Positions 11,891 through 21,886 of a stretch of 64,000 nucleotides of DNA are shown piece after piece. This stretch comes from an uncultured Paracoccaceae bacterium (GTDB lineage Bacteria; Pseudomonadota; Alphaproteobacteria; Rhodobacterales; Rhodobacteraceae). The stretch's first letter is position 1; the number at the start of each line of letters is the position of its first letter. The DNA lies in the NCBI GenBank assembly GCA_943787785.1, contig CALSNT010000017.1:62001-126000 (forward strand). The letters are read 5' to 3'. The notes beneath the pieces were generated by a model. That model worked only from the letters and a program-made list of their open reading frames with translations, did no database searches and had not been told where the DNA came from. The position numbers and the translations under genes are program-made.

Positions 11891-13300
11891 CTACCCCGTC
11901 ACCTTCGCAACCTGCGCAACCTGCGCAATGAAATCCTCGCCCCGCTTTTCAAAATCCGGGTATTGATCGAAACTCGCCGCCGCCGGGGCCAGCAGGACTG
12001 TGTCGCCCGCTTCCGCCTCCTCAGCGGCGCTGGCGACCGCTTCTGCCAATGTTGCGAACACCTCATGCGGCACATCACCCATTTGCAACGCAAACTCCCG
12101 CGCTGAATGACCGATCAAATATGCTTTAGCCACGCTGCCAAGATGCGGCACCAGCCCGGCAATCCCGCCTTCTTTCCCCAGCCCCCCTGCGATCCACCGG
12201 ATGCGTTTGAACGCCTGCAGCGCCTTCGCCGCGCTGTCCACATTCGTCGCCTTGGAATCGTTCACCCAGGTCACGCCGTCCTTCACCGCCACGATCTGAC
12301 TGCGATGCGGCAGACCGGCAAAGCTGCGTAAAGCGCCCTCGATCACCTTTGGCGCAATCCCCAGCGCACGCACAGCCGCATACGCGGCACAAGCATTCTG
12401 ATGATTATGTGCGCCGGGCAACCCTGCAATCGCGCGCAGATCGACCGAGGCAACCTGCTTGCCCTTCCGCCTCTCGGCGAGGAAACCCTTCTTAGCCGCA
12501 ACGCTCCAACCCGGCCCGCCCAGCTTGCGATCCACCGAGACCCGGATCACCCGATCATCGCCCGCGCCTTCCGCCATCTGGCCTGCCAGAAACCGCCCCT
12601 CGGCCTCATCCACTCCAATCACCACCCGGTCTGGTCCACCTTCGGAAAACAGCCGCCGTTTGGCCGCGAAATAGCCGCCAAGACCGCCGTGCCGGTCGAG
12701 GTGATCAGGCGATAGGTTGGTGAACACCGCAATATCAGGCGTCAGCGACCGCGCGAGCTCTGTCTGATAGGACGACAGCTCCAGCACCACGACCCCACCA
12801 TCACCGGGCGGATCAATATCAAGCACCCCGCGCCCGATATTTCCTGCCAGTTGGCTGTCCTTGCCTGCCTCCTCAAGAATGTGATGAATCAGCGCCGCCG
12901 TCGTCGATTTCCCGTTCGAGCCGGTCACCGCGATCACCCTCGGGGACGTGTCGAACCGGTTCCAGTCATTGGTCGCCAGAGAGCGGAAGAACAGCCCGAT
13001 GTCATTGTCCAGCGGCACGCCGGCCTCCTCGGCTAGCGCGACGATTTTGTTGGGCGCCGGGTAGAGATGCGGAATTCCGGGAGAGACAATCAGGCTGGCC
13101 ACCCCGTCGAACGCCCCTGCGCGCGACAGGTCCACAGGGGTGAAGCCTTCGCGGTCTGCGGCATCGTGCCCCGTTTCGCTATCGTCCCAGGCCAACACCT
13201 CGGCCCCGCCCGACTCAAGCGCGCGCGCGGCGGCTAGACCTGATCGGCCAAGGCCCAGGACGGCGACTTTTTGGCCTGAGAAGCCCTGCACGGGGATCAT
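11891..13300 (-). CDS. murD: UDP-N-acetylmuramoyl-L-alanine--D-glutamate ligase MurD
   Basis: Adds D-glutamate to UDP-MurNAc-L-Ala. N-terminal [17 protein letters not shown] (UDP domain), P-loop [38 protein letters not shown] and WVNDSKATN are MurD landmarks. About 469 residues. The ATG at 13300 has GGAG eight bases upstream; a GTG three codons earlier is too close to that site. A 358-base gap separates it from mraY, so it may have its own promoter. Confidence 0.96.
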   Translation of the reverse strand: MIPVQGFSGQKVAVLGLGRSGLAAARALESGGAEVLAWDDSETGHDAADREGFTPVDLSRAGAFDGVASLIVSPGIPHLYPAPNKIVALAEEAGVPLDNDIGLFFRSLATNDWNRFDTSPRVIAVTGSNGKSTTAALIHHILEEAGKDSQLAGNIGRGVLDIDPPGDGGVVVLELSSYQTELARSLTPDIAVFTNLSPDHLDRHGGLGGYFAAKRRLFSEGGPDRVVIGVDEAEGRFLAGQMAEGAGDDRVIRVSVDRKLGGPGWSVAAKKGFLAERRKGKQVASVDLRAIAGLPGAHNHQNACAAYAAVRALGIAPKVIEGALRSFAGLPHRSQIVAVKDGVTWVNDSKATNVDSAAKALQAFKRIRWIAGGLGKEGGIAGLVPHLGSVAKAYLIGHSAREFALQMGDVPHEVFATLAEAVASAAEEAEAGDTVLLAPAAASFDQYPDFEKRGEDFIAQVAQVAKVTG

Positions 13301-13658
13301 ATGGGACACTCCAGCAATTCGCGATCTGGCTATCGGATTTGCATTTGTATGGGAAGCCGCGATGCGTGGCGCGACAAGCAGGTGTAGAAATTATCATCAC
13401 ACTGCGGCTGCCGCACCGGGATCGCAGCGGTGTTGGACACCTGCGCTCCGCGTGCACGGAATCGAGCCGAAGGCGCCGTGCACTCGCCAGCCCGCCCGGG
13501 CGGGTTGGCGATGGGAGAAGTTAGCGCGTCCATCAGTTTTGACGGGAATACGCGACCATTCAACTGCCCCGAACAACCGTCAGAACGCCAACCCCCAGGC
13601 TGGCAATTGCACGACTTGCGTTACTTGTGCGGCAATGACCATCTTGGCCCGCCTACCT
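13301..13658. other. mraY-murD spacer without a recognised gene
   Basis: About 360 bases between mraY and murD, unusually long for this otherwise tightly packed cluster. The short reading frames here lack family features. The main content is the REP-like palindromic repeat at 13442-13512; the murD ribosome site lies at its low-coordinate end. Confidence 0.6.
13442..13512 (+). repeat. REP-like palindromic repeat, copy A
   Basis: A ~70-base unit built as TGCGCTCC, a spacer with GTGCACGGAATC, GGCGCC, then a 28-base palindrome (13484-13511). The two 14-base halves, TCGCCAGCCCGCCC and GGGCGGGTTGGCGA, pair with only one G.U. The same unit recurs inverted at 26767-26838 and as a shorter copy at 26663-26694. 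It is non-coding. Confidence 0.65.
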
Positions 13659-14744
13659 TCACCGAACCTTCAGCGTGGCCAGCCCCACCAGCGCCAAAAT
13701 CAAAGCAATAATCCAGAACCGGATCACAATCGTGCTTTCCGCCCAGCCCTGCTTCTCGAAATGATGATGGATCGGGGCCATCAGGAACACCCGCTTGCCA
13801 GTTTTTTTGAAATAGAGGACCTGGATAATCACGCTCAGCGCCTCGACCACGAAAATCCCACCAACGATGGCCAGCACGATCTCGTGCTTAGTGGCGACTG
13901 CAATCGCCCCCAGCGCCCCGCCCAAAGCCAGCGACCCGGTGTCGCCCATGAACACCGCTGCCGGGGGCGCATTGTACCACAGGAAGCCAAGCCCTCCGCC
14001 AATCAGACCAGCGGTGAAGATCAGAATTTCTCCGGTGCCCGGGACGTAGTGTACATCCAGATACTCGGTGAAATCGACCCGGCCCACGGCATAGGCAATC
14101 ACGCCCAGCGCCCCGGCGGCAATCATAACCGGCATAATCGCCAGCCCGTCGAGGCCATCCGTCAGGTTCACCGCATTCGCCGCACCCACGATGACGATCA
14201 TCGCAAACGGCACGAACAGCACCCAGAGGTTCAGCAGGGTTTCCTTGAAGATCGGTAGCGCCAGCCGGTTCGAGAGTTCTTCCGGGTGCATCGCCGACGC
14301 CCAATACGCCGCCGCCGCCGCTACGATCAGCCCCAATCCAAACCGCATCCGGGCCGAGACGCCTTTGTGGCTGTTCGAGGTCACCTTCTGATAGTCATCG
14401 GCGAACCCAATCGCCCCGAAACAGACCGTCACCAGCAGGATCATCCAGACATATCCGTTGTCCAGCCGCGCCCAGAGCAGGGTCGAGACGACCAACGCAC
14501 CAAGGATCAGCATGCCGCCCATGGTCGGGGTGCCGGCTTTCTCAAGAATATGACTCTCCGGCCCGTCATTGCGGATCGGTTGCCCGTGCTTTTGCTGTTT
14601 CCTGAGCAGGTTGATTAGCGGTTTGCCAAAGACGAACCCGAAAATCAGAGCGGTGAAAAATGCGCCGCCTGCGCGAAACGTGATGTATCTGAAAAGGTTA
14701 AAAATGTCGCCGCCGTCGCTTAGCAAGGTCAGCCAATAAAGCAT
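13659..14744 (-). CDS. mraY: Phospho-N-acetylmuramoyl-pentapeptide transferase MraY
   Basis: Integral membrane enzyme that makes lipid I from UDP-MurNAc-pentapeptide and undecaprenyl phosphate. Ten membrane segments are expected. The catalytic aspartate motifs GFADDYQK and [13 protein letters not shown] and the [10 protein letters not shown] loop are present. 361 residues from the ATG at 14744, which lies one base after the murF stop; GGGAAC upstream serves as ribosome site. The longer frame from 14807 would intrude into murF. Confidence 0.96.
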   Translation of the reverse strand: MLYWLTLLSDGGDIFNLFRYITFRAGGAFFTALIFGFVFGKPLINLLRKQQKHGQPIRNDGPESHILEKAGTPTMGGMLILGALVVSTLLWARLDNGYVWMILLVTVCFGAIGFADDYQKVTSNSHKGVSARMRFGLGLIVAAAAAYWASAMHPEELSNRLALPIFKETLLNLWVLFVPFAMIVIVGAANAVNLTDGLDGLAIMPVMIAAGALGVIAYAVGRVDFTEYLDVHYVPGTGEILIFTAGLIGGGLGFLWYNAPPAAVFMGDTGSLALGGALGAIAVATKHEIVLAIVGGIFVVEALSVIIQVLYFKKTGKRVFLMAPIHHHFEKQGWAESTIVIRFWIIALILALVGLATLKVR

Positions 14745-14745
14745 A

Positions 14746-16182
14746 TCACTCGTTCCCGTTTTTGTGATCGCGGGCATGGCCCAGTTTTCGGATCGCGTCA
14801 ACGACAACGCTTATTTTGCTTCCCTTTGAGCCTTTGACCAGCACGATATCGCCTGAATCCACCAACGCATGTGCGCGACCCACTAGATCGCTCGCATCGG
14901 TCACCTGCACGCCGCGTTTCTCGTCCGGCAACGCCTCCCACAGATGCGCCATGCGGGGACCGACACAATGAACCACGTCGACGTCATCCAGATGAGGCGA
15001 GTTGGCGACCGCCGCGTGCTGGGCTGCTTCATCAGCGCCAAGTTCCAGCATGTCGCCCAGCATCGCGATCCGCCGACCGCGCCAGACCCGACCAACGCCG
15101 TCGGTCGGCGTTTGAGCCACGAGTATCTCCAATGCAGCATCCAGCGAGGCCGGATTCGCGTTGAAGGCATCGTCAATCAGCGTCAGCGACATCCCGTCCG
15201 CAAAGTCGTCCAGCACCAGCTCCTCCAGCGTTCCGCGCCCCGCAGGCGGAACCCAGCGGCCAAGGTCGGCGATCACCAAAGCCAAGTCGGCCTCCAGCGC
15301 GTAGGCAACAGCCAACACGCCCAGCGCATTCTCAGCGAAATGCCGCCCCGGACTGGCAATTTTGAACAGAAGCGACCCTTGTGGCGAACCTGCTTGCGCG
15401 GTGACCGAACTGGCGTTGATCCGCACGCTGGTCAGGTGCCAATTGTTTTCGTGACGTTGCCCAAAGCTGACCGCACCCGGACCCGCAGCACCGCGCAGGA
15501 TGTGCGACACGCCAAGGTCGCCAGGAATAATCGCGGTGCCACCGGATTCCAGCCCCTCGAAAATCGAGGCCTTCTCATGCGCGATCCCGTCCAGCCCGTC
15601 GAACGCCTCCATATGCGCACCGACCACTGTTGTAATCAGCGCCACATGGGGGCGAGTCAGGCGCGACAGGGGCGCGATTTCACCGGGGTGGTTCATGCCA
15701 ATCTCGATGATTGCGACGTCCGTCTCCATCGGCATCCGTGCCAGCGTCAGCGGCACGCCCCATTGGTTGTTGTAAGACGCCTCGGCGGCATGGACGTGCC
15801 CCATCGAGGTCAGCGCCTCGCGCAACATCTCTTTGGTCGAGGTCTTACCGACCGACCCTGTCACCCCGATGACCTTCGCCCCGGTCCGAGCCCGCCCCGC
15901 AGCGCCAAGTGCTGTGAGGCCGTCCAGAACATCATCGACGACCAACAGCGGAGCGTCCTGATCGACGCCCTCCGGCACCCGCGACACCAACGCCGCCGCC
16001 GCGCCCTTTTCCAGCGCCTGAGCGACGAATTCGTGCCCGTCACGCACGTCTTTCAGCGCCACAAACAGATCGCCCGGTTGGAGGGTCCGCGTGTCAATCG
16101 AAACGCCGGTTGCGGACCAGTCACCTAGTGCCCGCCCGCCCGTCGCGGCGGCGGCATCGGCGGCGCTCCACAACGCGCTCAC
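14746..16182 (-). CDS. murF: UDP-MurNAc-tripeptide--D-Ala-D-Ala ligase MurF
   Basis: Adds the D-Ala-D-Ala dipeptide to finish the cytoplasmic precursor. N-terminal [14 protein letters not shown], the P-loop [26 protein letters not shown] and [15 protein letters not shown] are MurF features. 478 residues. It begins with GTG overlapping the murE TGA (GTGA), showing coupling. Confidence 0.96.
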   Translation of the reverse strand: MSALWSAADAAAATGGRALGDWSATGVSIDTRTLQPGDLFVALKDVRDGHEFVAQALEKGAAAALVSRVPEGVDQDAPLLVVDDVLDGLTALGAAGRARTGAKVIGVTGSVGKTSTKEMLREALTSMGHVHAAEASYNNQWGVPLTLARMPMETDVAIIEIGMNHPGEIAPLSRLTRPHVALITTVVGAHMEAFDGLDGIAHEKASIFEGLESGGTAIIPGDLGVSHILRGAAGPGAVSFGQRHENNWHLTSVRINASSVTAQAGSPQGSLLFKIASPGRHFAENALGVLAVAYALEADLALVIADLGRWVPPAGRGTLEELVLDDFADGMSLTLIDDAFNANPASLDAALEILVAQTPTDGVGRVWRGRRIAMLGDMLELGADEAAQHAAVANSPHLDDVDVVHCVGPRMAHLWEALPDEKRGVQVTDASDLVGRAHALVDSGDIVLVKGSKGSKISVVVDAIRKLGHARDHKNGNE

Positions 16183-17654
16183 GCCAAATGCCCGTCAAGC
16201 GCGGCGACCGCCACACTTGCCTGTTCCACATCATCGAAAGGGAACACCGCATTGCCGACGGTCTGACCCGTCTCGTGCCCCTTGCCCGCAATCAGCAGCG
16301 CGTCACCCGGTTCCAGCGCATCGACGCCGCGCAAAATCGCCTCGGCCCGGTCGCCAACTTCCGTTGCCTCTCCGGCGTCGGCCATGATCGCCGCGCGGAT
16401 CGCCGCCGGGTCTTCGCCGCGCGGATTGTCGTCGGTCACGAACACAACATCGGCATGTTCTGCCGCCGCCTGCCCCATCAGAGGCCGCTTGCCTCGATCC
16501 CTATCGCCACCTGCGCCGAATACAACGATCAGGCGACCCATGACGTGCGGGCGCAAAGCTTGCAGCGCTGTTTCCAATGCCGCAGGCGTATGCGCGTAGT
16601 CGACAAACACCGCCGCCCCGTTATCCCGTGTCGCGGCCAGTTGCATCCGGCCGCGCACACCGCTCAGCCTCGGCAATGTGTCAAAAACATCCCCCGGAGA
16701 CTCACCGCCCGCAATGGCCAGACCTGCCGCCGCCAGCACATTCTCGGCCTGGAACCCGCCGATCAGCCCCAACCGCACCTGCCGCGTGACCCCATTCCAG
16801 GAAAACCGCAAATCCTGGCCGGTCTGATCGAACCGCAGCCCCAGAATGCGCAAGCTCGCCCGTTCCGAACGGCCAACCGTCAGCACCTCCTGCCCACGCT
16901 CGCCCGCGATCATCGCCATTTCCGACCCACGCGCATCATCGAGATTGATGACCGCAACCCCATCTTCCGGAAGCACACGGTCGAACAGCCCCGCCTTCGC
17001 AGCGAAATACTCAGCGAAATTATTGTGGTAATCCAGATGATCCTGGCTGAAGTTGGTGAAGGCAGCGGCAGCGAGGTGCACCCCATCGAGCCGCCTTTGC
17101 GCCAATCCGTGACTGGAAGCTTCCATTGCTCCGTGGGTGATCCCCTCACTTGACGCGTCGGCCAGCAGACGATGCAGGGTGATCGGTTCCGGCGTGGTCA
17201 TGCTCAGCGGTGCTGTCCAGTCGCCCTCGACCCCGGTCGTACCAACGCTGATGGTTGCGTGTCCCAATGCCGCCCAGATCTGGCGCGTGAAACTCGCGAC
17301 AGAGGTCTTGCCGTTGGTTCCCGTCACCGCCACCATCGTTTCCGGCTGCGCACCGAACCAGAGCGCGGCAGCATAAGCCAGCGACTGGCGTGGATCGTCA
17401 ACGATGATTGCGGGTGTGTCCCCCAAAGCGACACCGGCACGTTCGACCCCTTGGCGGTCCGTCAGCACCGCAGCTGCACCTTGGCGCACCGCATATTGAA
17501 TGAAGTCGCCACCGTGAACATTGCTGCCAGGAAGCGCTGCGAACAGGAATCCGGGGCGCACCTCGCGGCTGTCTACGGCAAGCCCGGTGATCTCGATCCC
17601 CTGCCCGCCCGGCAGGGTCAGCCCCAGTTCGCCCAGCGTTTTTGTCTTGCCCAT
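16179..17654 (-). CDS. murE: UDP-MurNAc-L-Ala-D-Glu--meso-diaminopimelate ligase MurE
   Basis: Adds the third residue of the stem peptide. DSREVRPGFLFAALPG, the P-loop VTGTNGKTSVASF, EASSHGL and NFSQDHLDYH are present. The DNPRGEDP motif marks meso-diaminopimelate as substrate, as expected for a Gram-negative wall. 491 residues, followed by murF with a 4-base overlap. Confidence 0.97.
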   Translation of the reverse strand: MGKTKTLGELGLTLPGGQGIEITGLAVDSREVRPGFLFAALPGSNVHGGDFIQYAVRQGAAAVLTDRQGVERAGVALGDTPAIIVDDPRQSLAYAAALWFGAQPETMVAVTGTNGKTSVASFTRQIWAALGHATISVGTTGVEGDWTAPLSMTTPEPITLHRLLADASSEGITHGAMEASSHGLAQRRLDGVHLAAAAFTNFSQDHLDYHNNFAEYFAAKAGLFDRVLPEDGVAVINLDDARGSEMAMIAGERGQEVLTVGRSERASLRILGLRFDQTGQDLRFSWNGVTRQVRLGLIGGFQAENVLAAAGLAIAGGESPGDVFDTLPRLSGVRGRMQLAATRDNGAAVFVDYAHTPAALETALQALRPHVMGRLIVVFGAGGDRDRGKRPLMGQAAAEHADVVFVTDDNPRGEDPAAIRAAIMADAGEATEVGDRAEAILRGVDALEPGDALLIAGKGHETGQTVGNAVFPFDDVEQASVAVAALDGHLA

Positions 17655-17677
17655 TGCCCCACCTGACTCGTTTCCGA

Positions 17678-19462
17678 TCAGTTCGAGCTGAGCAATAGCT
17701 TATCCTCGGGGACAGGTTCAATCTCCGGCCTCAACCCAAGCAGCGGCGCGGTGCGGCGGATCACTTCGGCTGCGACAGGCACAGCGGTCCAACCAGCAGT
17801 ACGACGCGGTTTCGGGCCGGAATTCTCGGACGGCTCGTCCAGCGATACGATCAGGACGAATTTCGGGTCATGCGCCGGGAAGACGCTGGCGAATGTCGCC
17901 ACAACGCGGTCCTTGTAATAGCCACCGCGCGGTTTCGGCTTATCGGCGGTGCCGGTCTTGCCGCCAACGGCGTAGCCCGGAACCTCGCCAAAGCGCGCCG
18001 TGCCGCGCACAACGACCTGGCGCAGCATGCTGCGCGCCGCCTCGCTGACTTCGGACTGCACAATCCGCGGCCCGACCGGTACCGGACCTTCCCGCTTGAG
18101 CAGAGTCGGCGTTACTTTGGTGCCGCCGTTCAGAAGCGAGGCATATCCCGTCGCCAGATGCAGCGGGCTGGAGGAAAACCCGTGGCCGTAACTCGCCGTC
18201 ATCACGACGATGTCCGACCAATTCTTCGGCAACAGCGGCTTTGCGTAAGGCGCCTCGACCAGTTCCACTGGGGTCGGCGTGAAGAACCCGAGGTCGCCAA
18301 GGAATTCCTGCTGCCGTTCGGCGCCCGCCTGCAACGCCAAACGTGCCGAGCCAACGTTGGAGGATTTGACGATCACATCGGTCGCACTCAGATGCGGGCC
18401 ATAGTTGTGGAAGTCGCGAATGCGATAGCGGCCCCAACGCATCGGGCCGGTGGTGTCGACCATACTGGTTGGTGTCACATGGCCATCTTCCAGCGCCATC
18501 GCCATGTTGAAAATCTTGAAGACAGATCCAAGCTCGTACACGCCCTGCACCGCCCGGTTGAACAGCGGGCTGTCGCCGGCGTCCCCCGTTGTCGGCAAAT
18601 CTGGCCGGTCGTTGGGGTCGAAATCTGGCAAGGAGACCATCGAGATCACCTCGCCCGAATTAATCTCCATCAGCACTGCCATCGCGCCCTTGGCATTCAT
18701 CAGCTTCATGCCGCCATAAAGAACCTGCCGGATCGCCGATTGCACCGTCAGGTCAATCGACAGCTGGACCGGTGCGCCGTTCCGGGCCGGATCGCGCAGT
18801 GTCGAATCCATCGCCTTTTCAACGCCAGCAACACCGATCACCTCGGCGGAATGCACGCCTTCCCGCCCAAAGCTGGCGCCGCCGAGAATATGCGCCGCAA
18901 GTCGACCGTTCGGATAGAGACGCATTTCACGCGGGCCGAACAACAGCCCCGGCTCGCCGATGTCAAACACGGCCTGTTGCTGTTCCGGGCTGATTTTCTT
19001 CTTTATCCACAGGAACTTGCGACCGCCGGTGAACTGTTTGATTAGCTTCTCGGCTTCAAGGTCCGGGAAAATTTCAACCAACGCATGGGCCGAGCGTACC
19101 GGATCAACCATCTGCAACGGCTGCGCATAAAGCGAGTTCGTCGACAGGTTTGTCGCCAGCACCCGCCCGTTGCGATCAACGATATCCGCGCGGGTCGCCA
19201 CGATGGCTGCACCCGACGCCTGCGCGCGCGGCTCATGCGCTTCGGATGCCGCCATCAGACCCATACGGGCTCCGACCACCGAAAACGCAACAAAGAAAAA
19301 CACGCCCAGAACCAGCAAGCGCCCTTCGGCACGCATCCGCGCTCCATCACGCAAATCTTCGTGCCGCTGATCCAGGTTTTCACGCTCAATCACGTCGGGG
19401 TTTTCGCCCTTCTCACGGGCCTCAAGAATTCGGGCCAGTGGGCGCAATGGAGTGCGGGTCAT
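17678..19462 (-). CDS. ftsI: Septal transpeptidase FtsI (penicillin-binding protein 3)
   Basis: Class B penicillin-binding protein that cross-links septal peptidoglycan. A basic cytoplasmic tail is followed by one membrane anchor (residues about 48-70), the dimerisation domain (ATRADIVDRNGRVLATNL) and a transpeptidase domain with the active-site triad SVFK (about 310), SSN (about 366) and KTGT (about 502). 594 residues. It overlaps ftsL by 4 bases. Confidence 0.96.
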   Translation of the reverse strand: MTRTPLRPLARILEAREKGENPDVIERENLDQRHEDLRDGARMRAEGRLLVLGVFFFVAFSVVGARMGLMAASEAHEPRAQASGAAIVATRADIVDRNGRVLATNLSTNSLYAQPLQMVDPVRSAHALVEIFPDLEAEKLIKQFTGGRKFLWIKKKISPEQQQAVFDIGEPGLLFGPREMRLYPNGRLAAHILGGASFGREGVHSAEVIGVAGVEKAMDSTLRDPARNGAPVQLSIDLTVQSAIRQVLYGGMKLMNAKGAMAVLMEINSGEVISMVSLPDFDPNDRPDLPTTGDAGDSPLFNRAVQGVYELGSVFKIFNMAMALEDGHVTPTSMVDTTGPMRWGRYRIRDFHNYGPHLSATDVIVKSSNVGSARLALQAGAERQQEFLGDLGFFTPTPVELVEAPYAKPLLPKNWSDIVVMTASYGHGFSSSPLHLATGYASLLNGGTKVTPTLLKREGPVPVGPRIVQSEVSEAARSMLRQVVVRGTARFGEVPGYAVGGKTGTADKPKPRGGYYKDRVVATFASVFPAHDPKFVLIVSLDEPSENSGPKPRRTAGWTAVPVAAEVIRRTAPLLGLRPEIEPVPEDKLLLSSN

Positions 19463-19812
19463 TCGTCGGCCTCTTCTGGTCCGGTGACGGCCATCACATC
19501 GACCGGGTTGTTGATGAGCGAAACGCGCGGCGGAAAACTCACCTGCCCGACACGCCCGAATTGTTCCGGTTGCAGCGGCATCAGTCCAAGCCGTTCAAAA
19601 TTCAGGTCCGCCAGATCGCGAAGCCGTTCCGGGCGGTTCAGGTAAGCCCATTCCGCGCGCAGCACCGACAGCCGTTCGTGTGCTGCCCCGAGTTCTCGCT
19701 GCAACTTGTTGTTTTCCTGCAAAGCCTGCTGGGTTTCATAGTTTTCGCGGTATGCCCAGAAGGCAAGCGCCATCACGGCCACCGAGACAAAGAAGACTAG
19801 AAAGCCGCGCAT
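19459..19812 (-). CDS. ftsL: Cell division protein FtsL
   Basis: 117-residue bitopic protein: one N-terminal membrane helix (residues 3-20), then a coiled-coil stretch (YETQQALQENNKLQRELGAAHERLSVLRAEW) and the conserved NRPERLRDLADLNFERLGLMPLQPEQ segment that ends the FtsL fold. It forms the FtsQLB-type complex that activates FtsWI. Identification rests on this segment and on position between rsmH and ftsI. Confidence 0.9.
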   Translation of the reverse strand: MRGFLVFFVSVAVMALAFWAYRENYETQQALQENNKLQRELGAAHERLSVLRAEWAYLNRPERLRDLADLNFERLGLMPLQPEQFGRVGQVSFPPRVSLINNPVDVMAVTGPEEADE

Positions 19813-20810
19813 CAGTGCCCCCTTTCAACAAGTTTTGGCAGGCCCAGCGCGGAGTAATCCGCCGGACCTGCCGCGGCGTCGGTGCGCGTCCCCACCCGCA
19901 ACCGGGCCGATCTCGACCTCGGATTGGCCGCCAGTTCGGCGGCATCCGGACCATTACCCTTGATGTTCAACGTAAACCGAGGCGCCTCCTGCGCAGCCTC
20001 GGGCGCATAGCGGTTCGAGCGTCCGCCGCCGCCAGAGCGTTCCGTGAAAAACCGCTTCACCACGCGGTCTTCCAGTGAATGAAAACTGACGACCGCCAGT
20101 TTGCCGCCCGGTTTTATAATGCGCTCGGCGGCCTCAAGCCCCTGAACCAGCTCACCAAATTCATCGTTAACGGCGATTCGGATGGCCTGAAAGCTGCGCG
20201 TCGCCGGATGGCTTTGCCCCGGCTTCGGGCGTGGCAAGCAAGAGGCGATGATCTCGGCAAGCCGCCCGGTCGTCTCAATCCGCGCCTCCGTACGCGCTAC
20301 AACAATCGCGCGAGCAATTCGGCGACTGGCACGCTCTTCGCCATAGTGAAACAGGATGTCAGCCAGTACACCTTCGTCCGCGTCATTGACCAAATCAGCG
20401 GCCGAAACACCGCTCTGCCCCATCCGCATGTCCAGCGGGCCGTCTTTCATGAACGAAAAACCTCGTTCGGCGCGGTCCAGCTGCATCGAGCTAACGCCAA
20501 GATCCAACGTCACCCCATCAAGAGGTACATCCGTTGCGTCGTCCAATGAACTGAAATTGCCCTGAACTGGACGTAGTCGGTCACCGTATTCCACACCCCA
20601 CACTGCCGCCATCTCCAGCGCCAATGGATCGCGGTCCAATCCGATCACGCAGTCCGCGCCGGCGTCCAACAATCCGCGCGCATATCCACCTGCCCCCAGC
20701 GTTCCGTCCAGCCAGATCCCACGCACAGGGGCGACCGCGTCCAACAACTGGCGCAGCAGTACCGGGATGTGGGGAGCGGGAGTCATGGCGGCGGCAGCGA
20801 CCATCGGCAT
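19812..20810 (-). CDS. rsmH: 16S rRNA (cytosine-1402-N4) methyltransferase RsmH
   Basis: SAM-dependent methylase of C1402 of 16S rRNA (formerly MraW). H.PVLL in the N-terminus, the SAM loop [48 protein letters not shown] and [14 protein letters not shown] are diagnostic. About 332 residues. The ATG at 20810 overlaps the mraZ stop by one base; a TTG just before it and an internal ATG at 20786 are alternatives. Confidence 0.95.
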   Translation of the reverse strand: MPMVAAAAMTPAPHIPVLLRQLLDAVAPVRGIWLDGTLGAGGYARGLLDAGADCVIGLDRDPLALEMAAVWGVEYGDRLRPVQGNFSSLDDATDVPLDGVTLDLGVSSMQLDRAERGFSFMKDGPLDMRMGQSGVSAADLVNDADEGVLADILFHYGEERASRRIARAIVVARTEARIETTGRLAEIIASCLPRPKPGQSHPATRSFQAIRIAVNDEFGELVQGLEAAERIIKPGGKLAVVSFHSLEDRVVKRFFTERSGGGGRSNRYAPEAAQEAPRFTLNIKGNGPDAAELAANPRSRSARLRVGTRTDAAAGPADYSALGLPKLVERGH

Positions 20811-21322
20811 CAATCCGAGCCGGGGCTGGGTGCACCGTCCAGCAATGTCAGGGGGTCGAAGTCCTCCGGCTGTTCGTCAAGCCAGGCTTCGGTTCGGGTC
20901 AATTCTTCAGCCTCGTAGGTCTCTGGCTTCCAGATCTGGAACGTATCGCCGGACGCGATGAAGAACGCCTCGCCTTCCAAGCCGATCTTATCGCGCAGCT
21001 TTTGCGCCAGAACCAGCCGCCCGTCGGGGTCCAGTTCGGTCGGCATCGACTGACCGTTGAACATCCGTTCCAGAGTTTTCCGCCCGTGCGAACCACGCGG
21101 CAACGCGTCAATGCGCGCGTCGACGTCGGCGATTGCCTCCATCGTGTAACATTCAAGGTATTTGCGGCGATGATCGCCATAGACGATCACAAGGCCAGCG
21201 CGCTTGCCATCGGTGCAGCCCGGATCACCGGCGACCAGCACAGGGCGAAACAGCGCCGGGATAGACACCCGACCTTTGCTGTCCACCTTGTGGTGGCTTT
21301 CACCTCTAAACCTGCGTGCCAA
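20810..21322 (-). CDS. mraZ: Transcriptional regulator MraZ
   Basis: First gene of the dcw cluster; a DNA-binding AbrB-like protein known to regulate its own operon. Two swapped-hairpin domains are visible: [22 protein letters not shown] (residues 5-26) and [28 protein letters not shown]. At 170 residues it is slightly longer than E. coli MraZ, with an acidic tail. The best start is a TTG at 21322, because AAGGGG lies eight bases upstream and no in-frame ATG/GTG precedes the conserved domain. Confidence 0.93.
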   Translation of the reverse strand: MARRFRGESHHKVDSKGRVSIPALFRPVLVAGDPGCTDGKRAGLVIVYGDHRRKYLECYTMEAIADVDARIDALPRGSHGRKTLERMFNGQSMPTELDPDGRLVLAQKLRDKIGLEGEAFFIASGDTFQIWKPETYEAEELTRTEAWLDEQPEDFDPLTLLDGAPSPGSD

Positions 21323-21365
21323 ACTGGCGACCCCTTCGTCCCAAACCTTTCCCCAGAATAGGAAA

Positions 21366-21401
21366 CGGCGGATCGAGCTGCTGCCACTGCCCGATCCGCC
21401 G
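21366..21401 (-). promoter_or_regulatory. Leader hairpin upstream of mraZ
   Basis: CGGCGGATCG (21366-21375) and CGATCCGCCG (21392-21401) form a perfect 10-bp stem with a 16-base loop, about 45 bases before the mraZ start codon. No U-run follows, so it is not a classic terminator. It could stabilise or attenuate the dcw mRNA leader. Confidence 0.5.
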
Positions 21402-21563
21402 CCCTCGTCCCGTTGCCGGGATGTCCGACCGCGCGCGCCACCTGGGGGGATGTCTGCTCGCTCGCGCGCCGGATCTCAGTCAGATGAAGTGGGTGCCTGT
21501 ATGAAACCTGCGTTTTGCCTTGGTGGGGTCTTAGCGCCCCGATTTCCCAACTCATCGTGCGAT

Positions 21564-21588
21564 TGGGTATAGCTGGGAATTCATGGAA
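21564..21588 (+). promoter_or_regulatory. Candidate MraZ box (TGGG repeats, 10-bp period)
   Basis: TGGGT (21564-21568), TGGGA (21574-21578) and TGGAA (21584-21588) repeat with an exact 10-base period. MraZ is known to bind such spaced TGGG repeats ahead of its own gene. Here they read on the strand opposite to mraZ and lie about 240 bases upstream of it, so the assignment is tentative. Confidence 0.35.
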
Positions 21589-21886
21589 CACAAAGAAAAA
21601 ATCGAGCCAGAATGTCGAATTACGCAATCTGCACACCTTTATTTGTCGGGTAAATACGAAGTCACGCACAATTCAGCACTTTCTATAGCGGGTGAACTCA
21701 ACAGAAACCACAACATGTAGTTTCGGCAGAAAATCCGACTTTTTTCCGTGATTTCCCAGCTAACAAAGCACGAGCGATCCCAAAATGGGCAACTCAGCCG
21801 ACTAACCCACACTCAGGGCGCGTCAAAAGATCCAGTGATTCGCAAGTATCCGGCCAAATCCCGCGATTTCCCGTGCCTGACCCGGA

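Larger units (their letters stand above)
21323..21886. promoter_or_regulatory. mraZ upstream region (dcw operon leader)
   Basis: 564 bases between mraZ and mrp with no convincing gene. On the mraZ side it contains a 10-bp perfect hairpin (21366-21375 with 21392-21401) and three G-rich repeats at a 10-base period (21564-21588). It is the natural place for the main dcw promoter, but I cannot assign -35/-10 boxes with confidence. The side next to mrp looks AT-richer and otherwise featureless. Confidence 0.5.

Noticed and set aside
21360-21720. RNase P RNA gene upstream of mraZ
   Set aside because: The universal RNase P core string (GAGGAAAGTCC) was not found on either strand.
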